Assembly (NCBI GenBank): GCA_031274335.1
Contig: JAISQG010000012.1
Location: 1 to 5,831, forward strand
DNA: 5,831 bases
Source of the DNA: Gracilibacteraceae bacterium
GTDB taxonomy: Bacteria; Bacillota; Desulfitobacteriia; Desulfitobacteriales; Syntrophobotulaceae
Reading direction: 5' to 3'
How positions within the stretch are numbered: the first letter of the stretch is position 1; each line of letters begins with the position of its first letter. Positions 1 to 5,580 of the stretch are shown piece by piece. The position numbers and the translations under genes are program-made. Under the pieces are notes generated by a model that saw nothing but the letters and a program-made list of their open reading frames with translations, did not search any database and was not told the origin of the DNA.

Positions 1-875
1 AAGTCGGCAAAAAGGCAATCGGCCGGGCTTTGAAAGCTTTCATCGTCCTCCCTGGCCTGGCAGAGCTCGAGCAAATCGATCATGCCGGGAATGGATCTCT
101 GCTCCGCAGGCGCTTCCTGCCAGAGATAGGCGATGAGGGCGGTGTAAAGCAGGCGCTCGCAGTCCTGCCAGAATTTGTCGCCGCTCTGCTTGTCGCCGCT
201 CGTGTTGGCGATGAGGACATTCACGACTTTCAGAATATCCTTTTCCCGGCGGATGTAAGCCAGAGGGTTGTAATGCAGGGATTTGTCGAAGTTGACCGTG
301 TTGAAGCAGCGGAGTTCGTAGCCGTTTTCCGTGAAAAGATAGCCCGTCTCCGGCAGCAGCGCGCCCTTGGGATCGGTGACGACATAGGAAGAATGCAATT
401 GCATGAGGTTGGGCTTGATGATGGAAAAAGTTTTGCCGCTGCCGGAACCGCCGACGACCAAGACGTTCTTATTGCGGTCCGCGGCGAATTTGGCCGGTTT
501 GCGCAAGGTGAGGCGCTCGCTGGCCGATAAAATGATGTTCCAGTCGGAATCGCGGTCGATCAGGGGCGCAATGTCCCGGCGCCTCCCCCAGGCGGCGGAA
601 CCGTGTTCCTGCCCGTGCCGGAAATTTTCCGCGCCGGCGCTGCAGAAGAGGAACACGCCCCAGCACAGCGCGGCGGCAATGGTGCCGGAGACGAGAGGCG
701 TCTGGCTGAGAGCGAGCCGGAACGGGTCGGCCGCCAGACTGGGCCATAATCCTCCGGCGGCGGCGGACAGCGTGTTCCAGCCGTCCGGCCAGCCGGCGCA
801 AAGGGCGGCGAAGCGATTGGCGGACAGGAAAGCCAGTGCGGATATCACCGCTGTGAAGGCCGGCATCAATGGCAT
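1..875 (-). CDS. VirD4/TraG-family type IV coupling ATPase of a conjugative element (partial, C-terminus beyond window)
   Basis: This is the N-terminal 291 codons of a conjugative coupling protein, the inner-membrane ATPase that brings relaxosome DNA to the type IV secretion channel. The reading frame is open to the window edge without a stop, so the C-terminus is missing. The Walker A motif GGSGSGKT is at residues 142-149, preceded by NKNVLVV. It is followed by KPNLMQLHSSYVVTDPKG, which is characteristic of the VirD4-like (CD1115-type) proteins of Firmicutes integrative conjugative elements. Upstream there is an EHGSAAWG segment and hydrophobic N-terminal stretches (about residues 4-25 and 59-79) that fit membrane anchoring. 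The Walker B region lies outside the window. The ATG at 873-875 has an ideal AAAGGAGGTG site seven bases upstream and its own strong promoter. I am confident of the family; the specific element type is inferred. Confidence 0.93.
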   Translation of the reverse strand, partial: MPLMPAFTAVISALAFLSANRFAALCAGWPDGWNTLSAAAGGLWPSLAADPFRLALSQTPLVSGTIAAALCWGVFLFCSAGAENFRHGQEHGSAAWGRRRDIAPLIDRDSDWNIILSASERLTLRKPAKFAADRNKNVLVVGGSGSGKTFSIIKPNLMQLHSSYVVTDPKGALLPETGYLFTENGYELRCFNTVNFDKSLHYNPLAYIRREKDILKVVNVLIANTSGDKQSGDKFWQDCERLLYTALIAYLWQEAPAEQRSIPGMIDLLELCQAREDDESFQSPADCLFAD

Positions 876-914
876 GGTTTCACCTCCTTTCGCCGGCTGT
901 GGCTTAGGTTAATA

Positions 915-928
915 TAACATAAATGTTA
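915..928. promoter_or_regulatory. Inverted repeat just downstream of the promoter, possible operator
   Basis: TAACAT-AA-ATGTTA has perfect 6-bp arms and a 2-bp centre. It lies about 5-20 bases downstream of the predicted transcription start of the coupling-protein gene, a position where a bound repressor would block early elongation. AT-rich DNA gives such palindromes by chance fairly often, so operator function is an inference. Confidence 0.4.
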
Positions 929-940
929 AATATTGTATGT

Positions 941-969
941 AGTATAACTCATCTCAAATACCTTGTCAA
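941..969 (-). promoter_or_regulatory. Sigma-A promoter for the coupling-protein gene
   Basis: Read on the minus strand, a perfect TTGACA (964-969) is followed after exactly 17 bases by TATACT (941-946, five of six consensus). Transcription would start near 934, giving a leader of about 60 nt that ends in the strong AAAGGAGGTG ribosome site (881-890). The coupling gene therefore does not depend on read-through from yggT. Confidence 0.85.
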
Positions 970-981
970 GGGAAAAATGAG

Positions 982-997
982 ATATTTTGTAAAATAT
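982..997. promoter_or_regulatory. AT-rich inverted repeat upstream of the -35 box
   Basis: ATATTTT-GT-AAAATAT has perfect 7-bp arms and a 2-bp centre. It sits 12 bases upstream of the TTGACA box of the coupling-gene promoter. It could be an activator or repressor site, or an UP-element-like AT tract. Its arms differ from the downstream inverted repeat, so the two are not copies of one operator. Confidence 0.35.
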
Positions 998-1059
998 TTT
1001 GCGTAGCCATCCGTGCGGAGCGACAAGCGGGCGGAGAGCGTTGTATTGTATTGCCCAAA

Positions 1060-1107
1060 CGCGGCAACAAATAACAGTACCGCCTTAGGATCTGACGGTA
1101 CTGTTAT
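1060..1107 (-). terminator. Probable intrinsic terminator after yggT
   Basis: A perfect 12-bp inverted repeat, ATAACAGTACCG (1071-1082) and CGGTACTGTTAT (1096-1107), encloses a 13-nt loop. It starts about 25 bases past the yggT stop codon. On the minus strand the stem is followed by TTGTTGCC, and its own 3' arm ends in TTAT, so the tail is only moderately U-rich. It most likely ends the LRR-to-yggT transcript. Another reading is a protein-binding palindrome or a mark of the element boundary. Confidence 0.65.
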
Positions 1108-1131
1108 CTCTAATGCTTACTGAAACAAGCG

Positions 1132-1401
1132 TTACGGCAAAAAAAGCCTTACCAGCCCGGTTACGACAATGCGGTTCAGAAGCTGTATCAATATAAGCGC
1201 CAAAACAGGCGAAAAGTCGATCATGCCGAGGCGCGCGAAACGAAACGGCTTCAGGATCGGCTCGGTTACCCTGTACAAAAGCCGCACCAAATGATGATTC
1301 GGGTCAACCGGCAACCAGGAAATGATCACGCGCGCAAAAACAAGAAACATCAGTATTTGAAAAAAATAATTCACCAAATGCACGAGCAATGACAATGACA
1401 T
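1132..1401 (-). CDS. yggT: YggT family integral membrane protein (YlmG)
   Basis: An 89-residue, two-helix membrane protein of the YggT/YlmG family (Ycf19-related), which sits next to sepF in many Gram-positive genomes. Family members have been linked to envelope or division organisation and osmotic-stress tolerance, but the molecular role is not settled. Hydrophobic helices lie at about residues 5-29 and 62-87. Between them are the family's recognisable segments ARVIISWLP (23-31) and VTEPILKPFR (45-54), followed by IDFSPVLALI. Length is normal. It is the last gene of the operon, 92 bases after sepF, and a hairpin terminator follows. The ATG at 1399-1401 lies only one base after GGAGG, so the in-frame TTG at codon 3 (1393-1395) may be the real start. 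Confidence 0.92.
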   Translation of the reverse strand: MSLSLLVHLVNYFFQILMFLVFARVIISWLPVDPNHHLVRLLYRVTEPILKPFRFARLGMIDFSPVLALILIQLLNRIVVTGLVRLFLP

Positions 1402-1402
1402 T

Positions 1403-1409
1403 CCTCCTT
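1403..1409 (-). promoter_or_regulatory. yggT ribosome binding site, unusually close to the annotated ATG
   Basis: On the minus strand TAAGGAGG is followed by a single A and then ATG. The normal gap is about 5-9 bases. An in-frame TTG at codon 3 (1393-1395) would have a gap of 7 bases and would remove only two residues. Confidence 0.6.
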
Positions 1410-1440
1410 AAAAACAAACAAGGCGACTGACAACACAAAC

Positions 1441-1464
1441 AAACGCATCATATCTGATGTGTTT
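1441..1464 (-). other. Imperfect hairpin in the sepF–yggT gap
   Basis: AAACGCATCA and TGATGTGTTT pair around a 4-nt TATC loop with one mismatch per stem. On the minus strand the following sequence, GTTTGTGTTG, is T-rich. This is compatible with a weak terminator or attenuator lowering yggT relative to sepF, or with an RNA processing site. The rest of the 92-base gap shows no convincing promoter. Function is inferred. Confidence 0.35.
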
Positions 1465-1493
1465 CGCTGTTTTCGTCAGGCAAACAATATTGA

Positions 1494-2006
1494 TTAACGT
1501 GTCATTGTCCAGGGCAGTTCATGCTCCGAGGAATGAATGCTGACTTCGTCGTTGATGTCCACATTGCTCGGCACAAACATGAAAATACCCTCGCCCACCT
1601 TCTGCATGCTACCGCCGAGTGCGTATGTCGTCCCGCTGATAAAATCAACGATGCGCTGCGCCAAATCCTCGTCCGTTTTTTCGAGATTGATGATGACGGA
1701 GCGGCGCGCCTTTAGGTGTTCGGCTATACTTTTTGATTCTTCAAAAACAAACGGCTTGACGACGATGACCTTATACTGTTTTTGGGAATACACATTCACC
1801 ACCGGAGCTTGTTTTTTTGAAGCCGTTCCTCCCTGGAACGGATTACCTCCGAAAAATCCCGCCGGTTCCTGTTCTTTCGCCGCGGCAGGCTCGCTGTCAG
1901 ATCTGCCGCGCCGCCGGGGCTTTCTTTCTTCTTCCTGTTCAGCGAATTCTTCGTCATCTTCGTCATCAATACCGACGCCGAGGATTTTGTCCCAAATCTT
2001 GCCCAT
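1494..2006 (-). CDS. sepF: Cell division protein SepF
   Basis: SepF is a cytoplasmic, membrane-associated protein that polymerises, binds the C-terminal tail of FtsZ and anchors the Z-ring. The 170-residue product has the full family layout. An N-terminal amphipathic membrane-targeting helix (MGKIWDKILGVGI, 1-13) is followed by an acidic then basic, disordered linker (about 14-70). The globular SepF domain (about 72-152) carries VVNVYSQ, the ARRSVIINLE strand, LAQRIVDFISGTTYALGGSMQKVG and GIFMFVPSNVDI. The C-terminal tail (153-170) ends in WTMTR. The start ATG is three bases after the yggS stop, so translation is probably coupled. A GGGAGG site lies inside the end of yggS, 11 bases upstream, which is slightly far. 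No damage is visible. Confidence 0.97.
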   Translation of the reverse strand: MGKIWDKILGVGIDDEDDEEFAEQEEERKPRRRGRSDSEPAAAKEQEPAGFFGGNPFQGGTASKKQAPVVNVYSQKQYKVIVVKPFVFEESKSIAEHLKARRSVIINLEKTDEDLAQRIVDFISGTTYALGGSMQKVGEGIFMFVPSNVDINDEVSIHSSEHELPWTMTR

Positions 2007-2009
2007 GCC

Positions 2010-2717
2010 TCACGCTTCCTCCCTGTAATATTTTCTCTCCCCGAACAGGAGACTGCCCACTCGCACTATCGTCGCGCCTTCCTCCACCGCCATCTCAAAA
2101 TCCTGGCTCATGCCCATGGATAATTCGGTGAGGTTCGCCGCGCCGGGAACATTTTGCGCACGGAGTTCGTCCCGCAGACGGCGCAAAGAAGAAAAAATTT
2201 CTCTCATTTCCGCCGCCGGCGCTTCAAATGGGCCGATAGTCATAAACCCGCGGATATCCACGCGGGGATAATCCCGCGCCGCCGCCAGAAAGTCGCGGAC
2301 TTCCTCCCGGCTGATACCTGCCTTGGCCCCGTCGCCCGCGATATTCACCTCGACGAGCGCCGGCCAGATAAGGTCTTTTTTGGTTCCGGCGGCCTGCAGC
2401 GACTCCATGAGAGCGAAGCGGTCAAGCGAATGGATGAGCTTAACGCGGCTGTCCAGATATTTGACCTTATTGGTCTGCAAGCGGCCTATTATATGCCAGC
2501 CGCAGTCCGGCGGCAGTTCCGGCGCTTTTTCGAGCCATTCCTGCACCCTGTTTTCACCAAAATCGCGCTGTCCGGCGTTATAAGCGGATAATACCGCCGC
2601 CGGCGCAAAGGTTTTGGAAACAGCCAAAAGCCTCGCCGAGCCGGCCGGTCTGTGCCCGCGGTTTTCCGCAGCTGCGATCTTTTCTTTTATTGCCCGCAGA
2701 TTGCCGCCGATGTCCAT
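2010..2717 (-). CDS. yggS: YggS/YlmE family pyridoxal-5'-phosphate homeostasis protein
   Basis: A fold-type III PLP-binding protein (PLPBP/YggS) that carries PLP and keeps B6 vitamer and amino-acid pools balanced; no enzymatic reaction is established for the family. With the ATG at 2715-2717 the product has 235 residues. The PLP lysine is K35 in LLAVSKTF, close to the K36 reported for E. coli YggS. Other family marks are FGENRVQE (53-60), HIIGRLQTNK (75-84), the phosphate-binding LSMGMSQDF segment (about 199-207) and VRVGSLLFG (218-226). The frame could be extended seven codons to a TTG at 2738, but the ATG has GGAGG just upstream and gives the usual N-terminus, so I chose it. It is the first gene of the conserved yggS–sepF–yggT block, 118 bases after the HlyD-like gene. 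Confidence 0.96.
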   Translation of the reverse strand: MDIGGNLRAIKEKIAAAENRGHRPAGSARLLAVSKTFAPAAVLSAYNAGQRDFGENRVQEWLEKAPELPPDCGWHIIGRLQTNKVKYLDSRVKLIHSLDRFALMESLQAAGTKKDLIWPALVEVNIAGDGAKAGISREEVRDFLAAARDYPRVDIRGFMTIGPFEAPAAEMREIFSSLRRLRDELRAQNVPGAANLTELSMGMSQDFEMAVEEGATIVRVGSLLFGERKYYREEA

Positions 2718-2721
2718 GCCG

Positions 2722-2726
2722 CCTCC
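2722..2726 (-). promoter_or_regulatory. Ribosome binding site that sets the yggS start
   Basis: On the minus strand TTTGGAGG precedes ATG (2715-2717) by four bases. It lies inside the seven-codon extension to the TTG at 2738, which has no comparable site of its own. This argues for the shorter protein. Confidence 0.65.
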
Positions 2727-2835
2727 AAAGGCCGTCAAACAGCCTTATTCAGGTTTCTTTCTACACATTTTGCAAAAATCCTTCTTTTCCCTCTGATTTT
2801 TTCAATATTTTTTTAGAAAAAGTCAGTCAACGACC

Positions 2836-3801
2836 TCAGTAACGGACTCTGACGGCCAGTCCCTGCAAGCCATCCGCCGGATTTGTCACCACGGCGAAGC
2901 CGGCCTGCAAAGTGTCCACGCAGGCCAGGGTTTCGTTCCGGTCCAGCACCTTGACGCGGCGAAAATTGATCACGCCGCTTTCGACCACATAGACGCCCAT
3001 TTCTTCACCCCGGGCAAACAGGGCCTCCGCCGGAATCACCATCCCCTGGCTCGGCGGCTGTTTTTGCCAGGCCAATTGCTTGACGCGCGTTTCCGTAGCG
3101 GAATTTATATACTGCCGGAATGAAACGACGACGCCGCGATGCGGCGCGTCCACCCGCTCCACCGTGCAGGGATAGAGCGTACTGTCCACGCGGATGTTGA
3201 GACTGTCTCCTTTGACTATGCCCTCCGTGCCGCTCAAAGCAATATAAGCCCAAACAGGTTTCAGATTATTGACTATTTTTCCGACCGAACCGCCCGCCTG
3301 GATGTAATTCCGCGCCGGGAGCGTTTCTCCCTCTTCAGCCGCGGCGTTCACCCCTTCAACCGCGGCGTCCTCCGCCGCTCCTGGCGCCGTCCGTCCGCTG
3401 AAAACAGCTTCTTCCTCCCCGCCGCAGCGAGCGAATAATTCCGCCAAATCTTCTTCCAGCAAGGCTTCCGGGGTGATGATGCCTTCCAGCCCGTCAGCCC
3501 GCGCGCAAACGAGGCCGGCGACAGGTGCCGTCACGGACTGAGTGCCCACGCGCGCGACGATTTCACCCTTTTGCGCCCTTTTTCCGTCGGGCACGACAAA
3601 ACTGACATCTCCGGCATAAGCGGAGGTCATCAGGGTTTCCGTCCGGGCAATTACGGCCGGCGCCAATTCGTCATGGGTGACGAAACCCGCGCTGACCTCG
3701 GCGTAGGTCAAATCGCGCGTCAGCCAGCTCTCGCGCAAATGAAAAGCCATGACTGCCGCCACAACAATCACGCCGCCGAGCAGGAATAATTTATTTCGCA
3801 T
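2836..3801 (-). CDS. HlyD/membrane-fusion-protein-like, single-TM extracytoplasmic protein
   Basis: A 321-residue protein with one N-terminal signal-anchor (about residues 4-20) and the rest outside the cytoplasmic membrane. Two short lipoyl-like halves of a barrel-sandwich hybrid are visible: DVSFVVPDGKRAQKGEIVARVG (65-86) and VTAPVAGLV (90-98). After an Ala/Glu/Gly-rich linker (about 128-162), a beta-barrel-like part follows (about 168-245), then a membrane-proximal segment with GMVIPAEALF (253-262) and YVVESGVINFRRVKVL. These are adaptor features of HlyD/RND-type exporters. Only about four residues separate the lipoyl halves, so the long coiled-coil hairpin that reaches a TolC-type channel is absent. 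No pump gene is in the window. It starts nine bases after the LRR gene stop with only a weak AAAGAA-type site, suggesting coupling. Export function is not shown; a division or envelope structural role is possible. Confidence 0.82.
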   Translation of the reverse strand: MRNKLFLLGGVIVVAAVMAFHLRESWLTRDLTYAEVSAGFVTHDELAPAVIARTETLMTSAYAGDVSFVVPDGKRAQKGEIVARVGTQSVTAPVAGLVCARADGLEGIITPEALLEEDLAELFARCGGEEEAVFSGRTAPGAAEDAAVEGVNAAAEEGETLPARNYIQAGGSVGKIVNNLKPVWAYIALSGTEGIVKGDSLNIRVDSTLYPCTVERVDAPHRGVVVSFRQYINSATETRVKQLAWQKQPPSQGMVIPAEALFARGEEMGVYVVESGVINFRRVKVLDRNETLACVDTLQAGFAVVTNPADGLQGLAVRVRY

Positions 3802-3810
3802 TTTGCGTCG

Positions 3811-5364
3811 CTAATTCTTTCTGCCGCAGGCTTTGCATGTTTTACCGAAAAAGTTCAGCTGCCCGCCGCAATAAACGCAGCGCCCCTGCTTGCGCCATTG
3901 GGCCTGCGACTGTTCACTCACATAGCTCATAAAGAACTGGGTGCCTCGGAAAGCCTTTTCCAGCATTTCGGCGTTTTTCCCCATTTCTTCCGTCATCTCC
4001 ACGGTCTCCAGGGACAGGCAACCTTCAAAGGAGGCTTCGCCCACTTCCCGCACATCGGGACCCAACCTGACGCCAGCCAAAAGCGCGCAATTTGCGAAAG
4101 CCCTCGTTCCGATGTTGGTCAGCCCCTCCGGCAAAACAATGTTCGCCAATTTGACGCAGCCGGAAAAGGCGTTGGGAGCGATGCTTTTCAGCGAAGCGGG
4201 TAGATCGACGCTTTTCAGAATCTGGCAGCCGGCAAACGCGCTGTCTTCTATGCGCTCAATCCCCTCAGGCAGGGTCAGCGCCATAAGGGACGAACAGCCG
4301 GCGAAAGCCCACGGGCCTATTGCCCGCATGTCCGGCGGAAGGATGAGTTTCCTCAGCGACGAGCATCCCTGGAAGGCGGATTGTTCGATTCTGGTCATGC
4401 CGCCCGGCAGCTCGATTGTTTTCAGTGCCGCGCACTCAAAGAACGAAAACGCGCGCAAGGTGTCCGCGCCGGGGGCAATTGCGACCTTGGTCAGGTTGGT
4501 GCAGCCTTTGAAGGCGAATTTGATAATGCTCACCCAGTTTTTGTTTTCATCCATCTGCACGGCCAAAGGAGCAGGCACGGTCAGATCCGCCAACTCCATG
4601 CAGTCCTGAAAAGCCGATTCCCCGATGGTCTCCACGCTGTCCGGAATGGAAATATTTGAAAGGCTGAGGCACCCGAAAAAAGCCCATGAACCGATAGTGC
4701 GCACACGGGGTGGGATAACCAGGGCTTCCAGCCCGCTGCAACCAAAAAATGCCCAATCGCCAATCTCCAGCAGCGATTCCGGCAAATTGATGATTTTCAG
4801 CCCGCTGCAGCCGGAAAAGGCTTTTTCCTTCAGCACGGTGATCGTGCCGGGAAGATGCACTTCGCGCAAACTCGTGCAGCCGTAAAAAGCCCACGGCTCA
4901 ATTTCCTTCACACTCGCGGGCAGCCTTATTTCCGTGAGGCTGATGCAGCCAAAAAAAGCCCAAGGCCCTATAACCCGCACCCCTTCCGATATCGTGACCT
5001 CGGACAAATTGGTGCAGTTGGAGAAGGCTTTGGCCCCGATGTCGGCGACGGTGGAGGGCAGGACAACTTCCAGCAGTGTTTGGCATTCGCTGAAAGCCTC
5101 GCCGATGCTACGCACGCCGTGGGGGATTTCCGCTCGCCGCTCGCTGCCGAAATATTTGATCAGAACGCCGTTTTCAATGCGGTATTTTCTTTTGTCATAA
5201 TCAGCTATCAGCGACGCGTCCGCCGTCTCTCGCTCCTGAAACAGCTTGACGGCTTTGTCCGTGCTGACAGGCTCGCCGCAGCGCACGCAAACAAACGCTT
5301 CTTTGGCGGAATCAACCTGAGTGATCTCGCCGCATTGTGAACATTTGGCCGATACTAATGGCAT
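3811..5364 (-). CDS. BspA-type leucine-rich repeat protein with N- and C-terminal zinc ribbons
   Basis: A 517-residue protein dominated by about 16 tandem 23-residue LRR_5 (BspA/treponemal type) repeats between residues 83 and 461. Each follows the pattern IGxxAFxxCxxLxxvxLPxxv. A capping segment, YRIENGVLIKYFG (61-73), precedes them. Both ends carry CxxC pairs typical of zinc ribbons: C8/C11 with C26/C29, and C496/C499 with C510/C513. There is no signal peptide, TM segment or sorting motif, so it looks cytoplasmic, unlike most secreted BspA proteins. Repeats 8-9 are interrupted by about 13 extra residues (AVQMDENKNWVSI). The start ATG has GGCGGGGA about 7-8 bases upstream. It is the first gene after the promoter and lies nine bases before the HlyD-like gene. 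The solenoid probably binds a protein or other ligand; the target is unknown. Family call is firm, function unknown. Confidence 0.93.
   Translation of the reverse strand: MPLVSAKCSQCGEITQVDSAKEAFVCVRCGEPVSTDKAVKLFQERETADASLIADYDKRKYRIENGVLIKYFGSERRAEIPHGVRSIGEAFSECQTLLEVVLPSTVADIGAKAFSNCTNLSEVTISEGVRVIGPWAFFGCISLTEIRLPASVKEIEPWAFYGCTSLREVHLPGTITVLKEKAFSGCSGLKIINLPESLLEIGDWAFFGCSGLEALVIPPRVRTIGSWAFFGCLSLSNISIPDSVETIGESAFQDCMELADLTVPAPLAVQMDENKNWVSIIKFAFKGCTNLTKVAIAPGADTLRAFSFFECAALKTIELPGGMTRIEQSAFQGCSSLRKLILPPDMRAIGPWAFAGCSSLMALTLPEGIERIEDSAFAGCQILKSVDLPASLKSIAPNAFSGCVKLANIVLPEGLTNIGTRAFANCALLAGVRLGPDVREVGEASFEGCLSLETVEMTEEMGKNAEMLEKAFRGTQFFMSYVSEQSQAQWRKQGRCVYCGGQLNFFGKTCKACGRKN
3982..5118 (-). 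repeat. Tandem 69-nt repeats encoding the LRR solenoid
   Basis: About 16 coding units with a 69-base period (23 codons). Most have diverged, but the units whose GCA/GCAGCC blocks begin at 4669, 4738, 4876 and 4945 still share near-identical DNA: GCAnCC followed by an A-run and GCCCA, encoding WAFFGC or WAFYGC on the minus strand. The intervening unit at 4807 is diverged. The shared blocks suggest recent duplication or gene conversion within the array. Confidence 0.85.
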
Positions 5365-5416
5365 AGATTTTCCCCGCCTTTACTGGTGAAACGTCACGAT
5401 GGCTGAAACATCTTCT

Positions 5417-5446
5417 ATTATACCACAGTGAAGCAGGTTTTGTGAA
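5417..5446 (-). promoter_or_regulatory. Extended -10 sigma-A promoter of the LRR–HlyD–yggS–sepF–yggT operon
   Basis: On the minus strand TTCACA (5441-5446, five of six) is separated by 18 bases from a perfect TATAAT (5417-5422). A TG one base ahead of the -10 gives an extended -10 element. The predicted start near 5410 leaves a leader of about 46 nt before the LRR start codon. It begins only about 25-30 bases after the terminator of the preceding gene, so it is an independent transcription start. Confidence 0.85.
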
Positions 5447-5469
5447 TTATTTTTTTGCATAAGGGTGCA

Positions 5470-5521
5470 GATAAAACTAAAACCCCCGCCGCAACCTGTT
5501 TTCAGGCTGCGGCGAGGGTTT
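5470..5521 (-). terminator. Strong intrinsic terminator after the CWB2 gene
   Basis: A long hairpin spans 5480-5521. AAACCC pairs with GGGTTT, CGCCGCA with TGCGGCG and CCTG with CAGG, with two single mismatches and a TTTT loop. On the minus strand it is followed by TTTTAGTTTTAT, a good U-tract. The plus-strand side has no T-run, so it acts on the minus strand, ending the transcript of the upstream CWB2 gene. Confidence 0.9.
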
Positions 5522-5580
5522 ACATCCTAAACGCTATGCACAAGTTATTCGCAGACAGTTCCTAAGTCTCTGCCGGCGGT

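Noticed and set aside
30..912. Plus-strand frames and a minus-strand 110-codon frame in the coupling-protein region
   Set aside because: They overlap a clear VirD4/TraG frame containing Walker A and the VTDPKG motif, and are Arg/Ala-rich out-of-frame translations.
976..1006. Nine-codon plus-strand frame (MRYFVKYFA) after AAGGGAAAA
   Set aside because: Too short, lies in AT-rich promoter DNA upstream of the opposite-strand coupling gene, and nothing supports its expression.
1445..1460. TATGAT on the minus strand as a -10 for a separate yggT promoter
   Set aside because: No acceptable -35 at 16-18 bases; the hexamer is part of the small hairpin in this gap.
2718..2738. Seven-codon N-terminal extension of yggS to a TTG
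   Set aside because: The extension contains the GGAGG site that serves the downstream ATG, and the shorter protein has the normal family N-terminus.
2739..2835. Possible yggS promoter in the AT-rich gap (TTGACT near 2826-2831)
   Set aside because: The best -10 at the right distance (TATTGA) matches only three of six consensus bases; not strong enough to annotate.
3941..4609. Long plus-strand open frame (222 codons), with others nearby (e.g. 4855-5340), opposite the LRR gene
   Set aside because: They are antisense shadows of the repeat-rich LRR gene, show no recognisable domains and have repeat-derived composition; the minus frame is an unmistakable LRR protein.
3982..5118. Regular 69-base spacing that could suggest a CRISPR-like or non-coding repeat array
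   Set aside because: The period is 23 codons and the translation is a continuous LRR_5 solenoid, which explains it fully.
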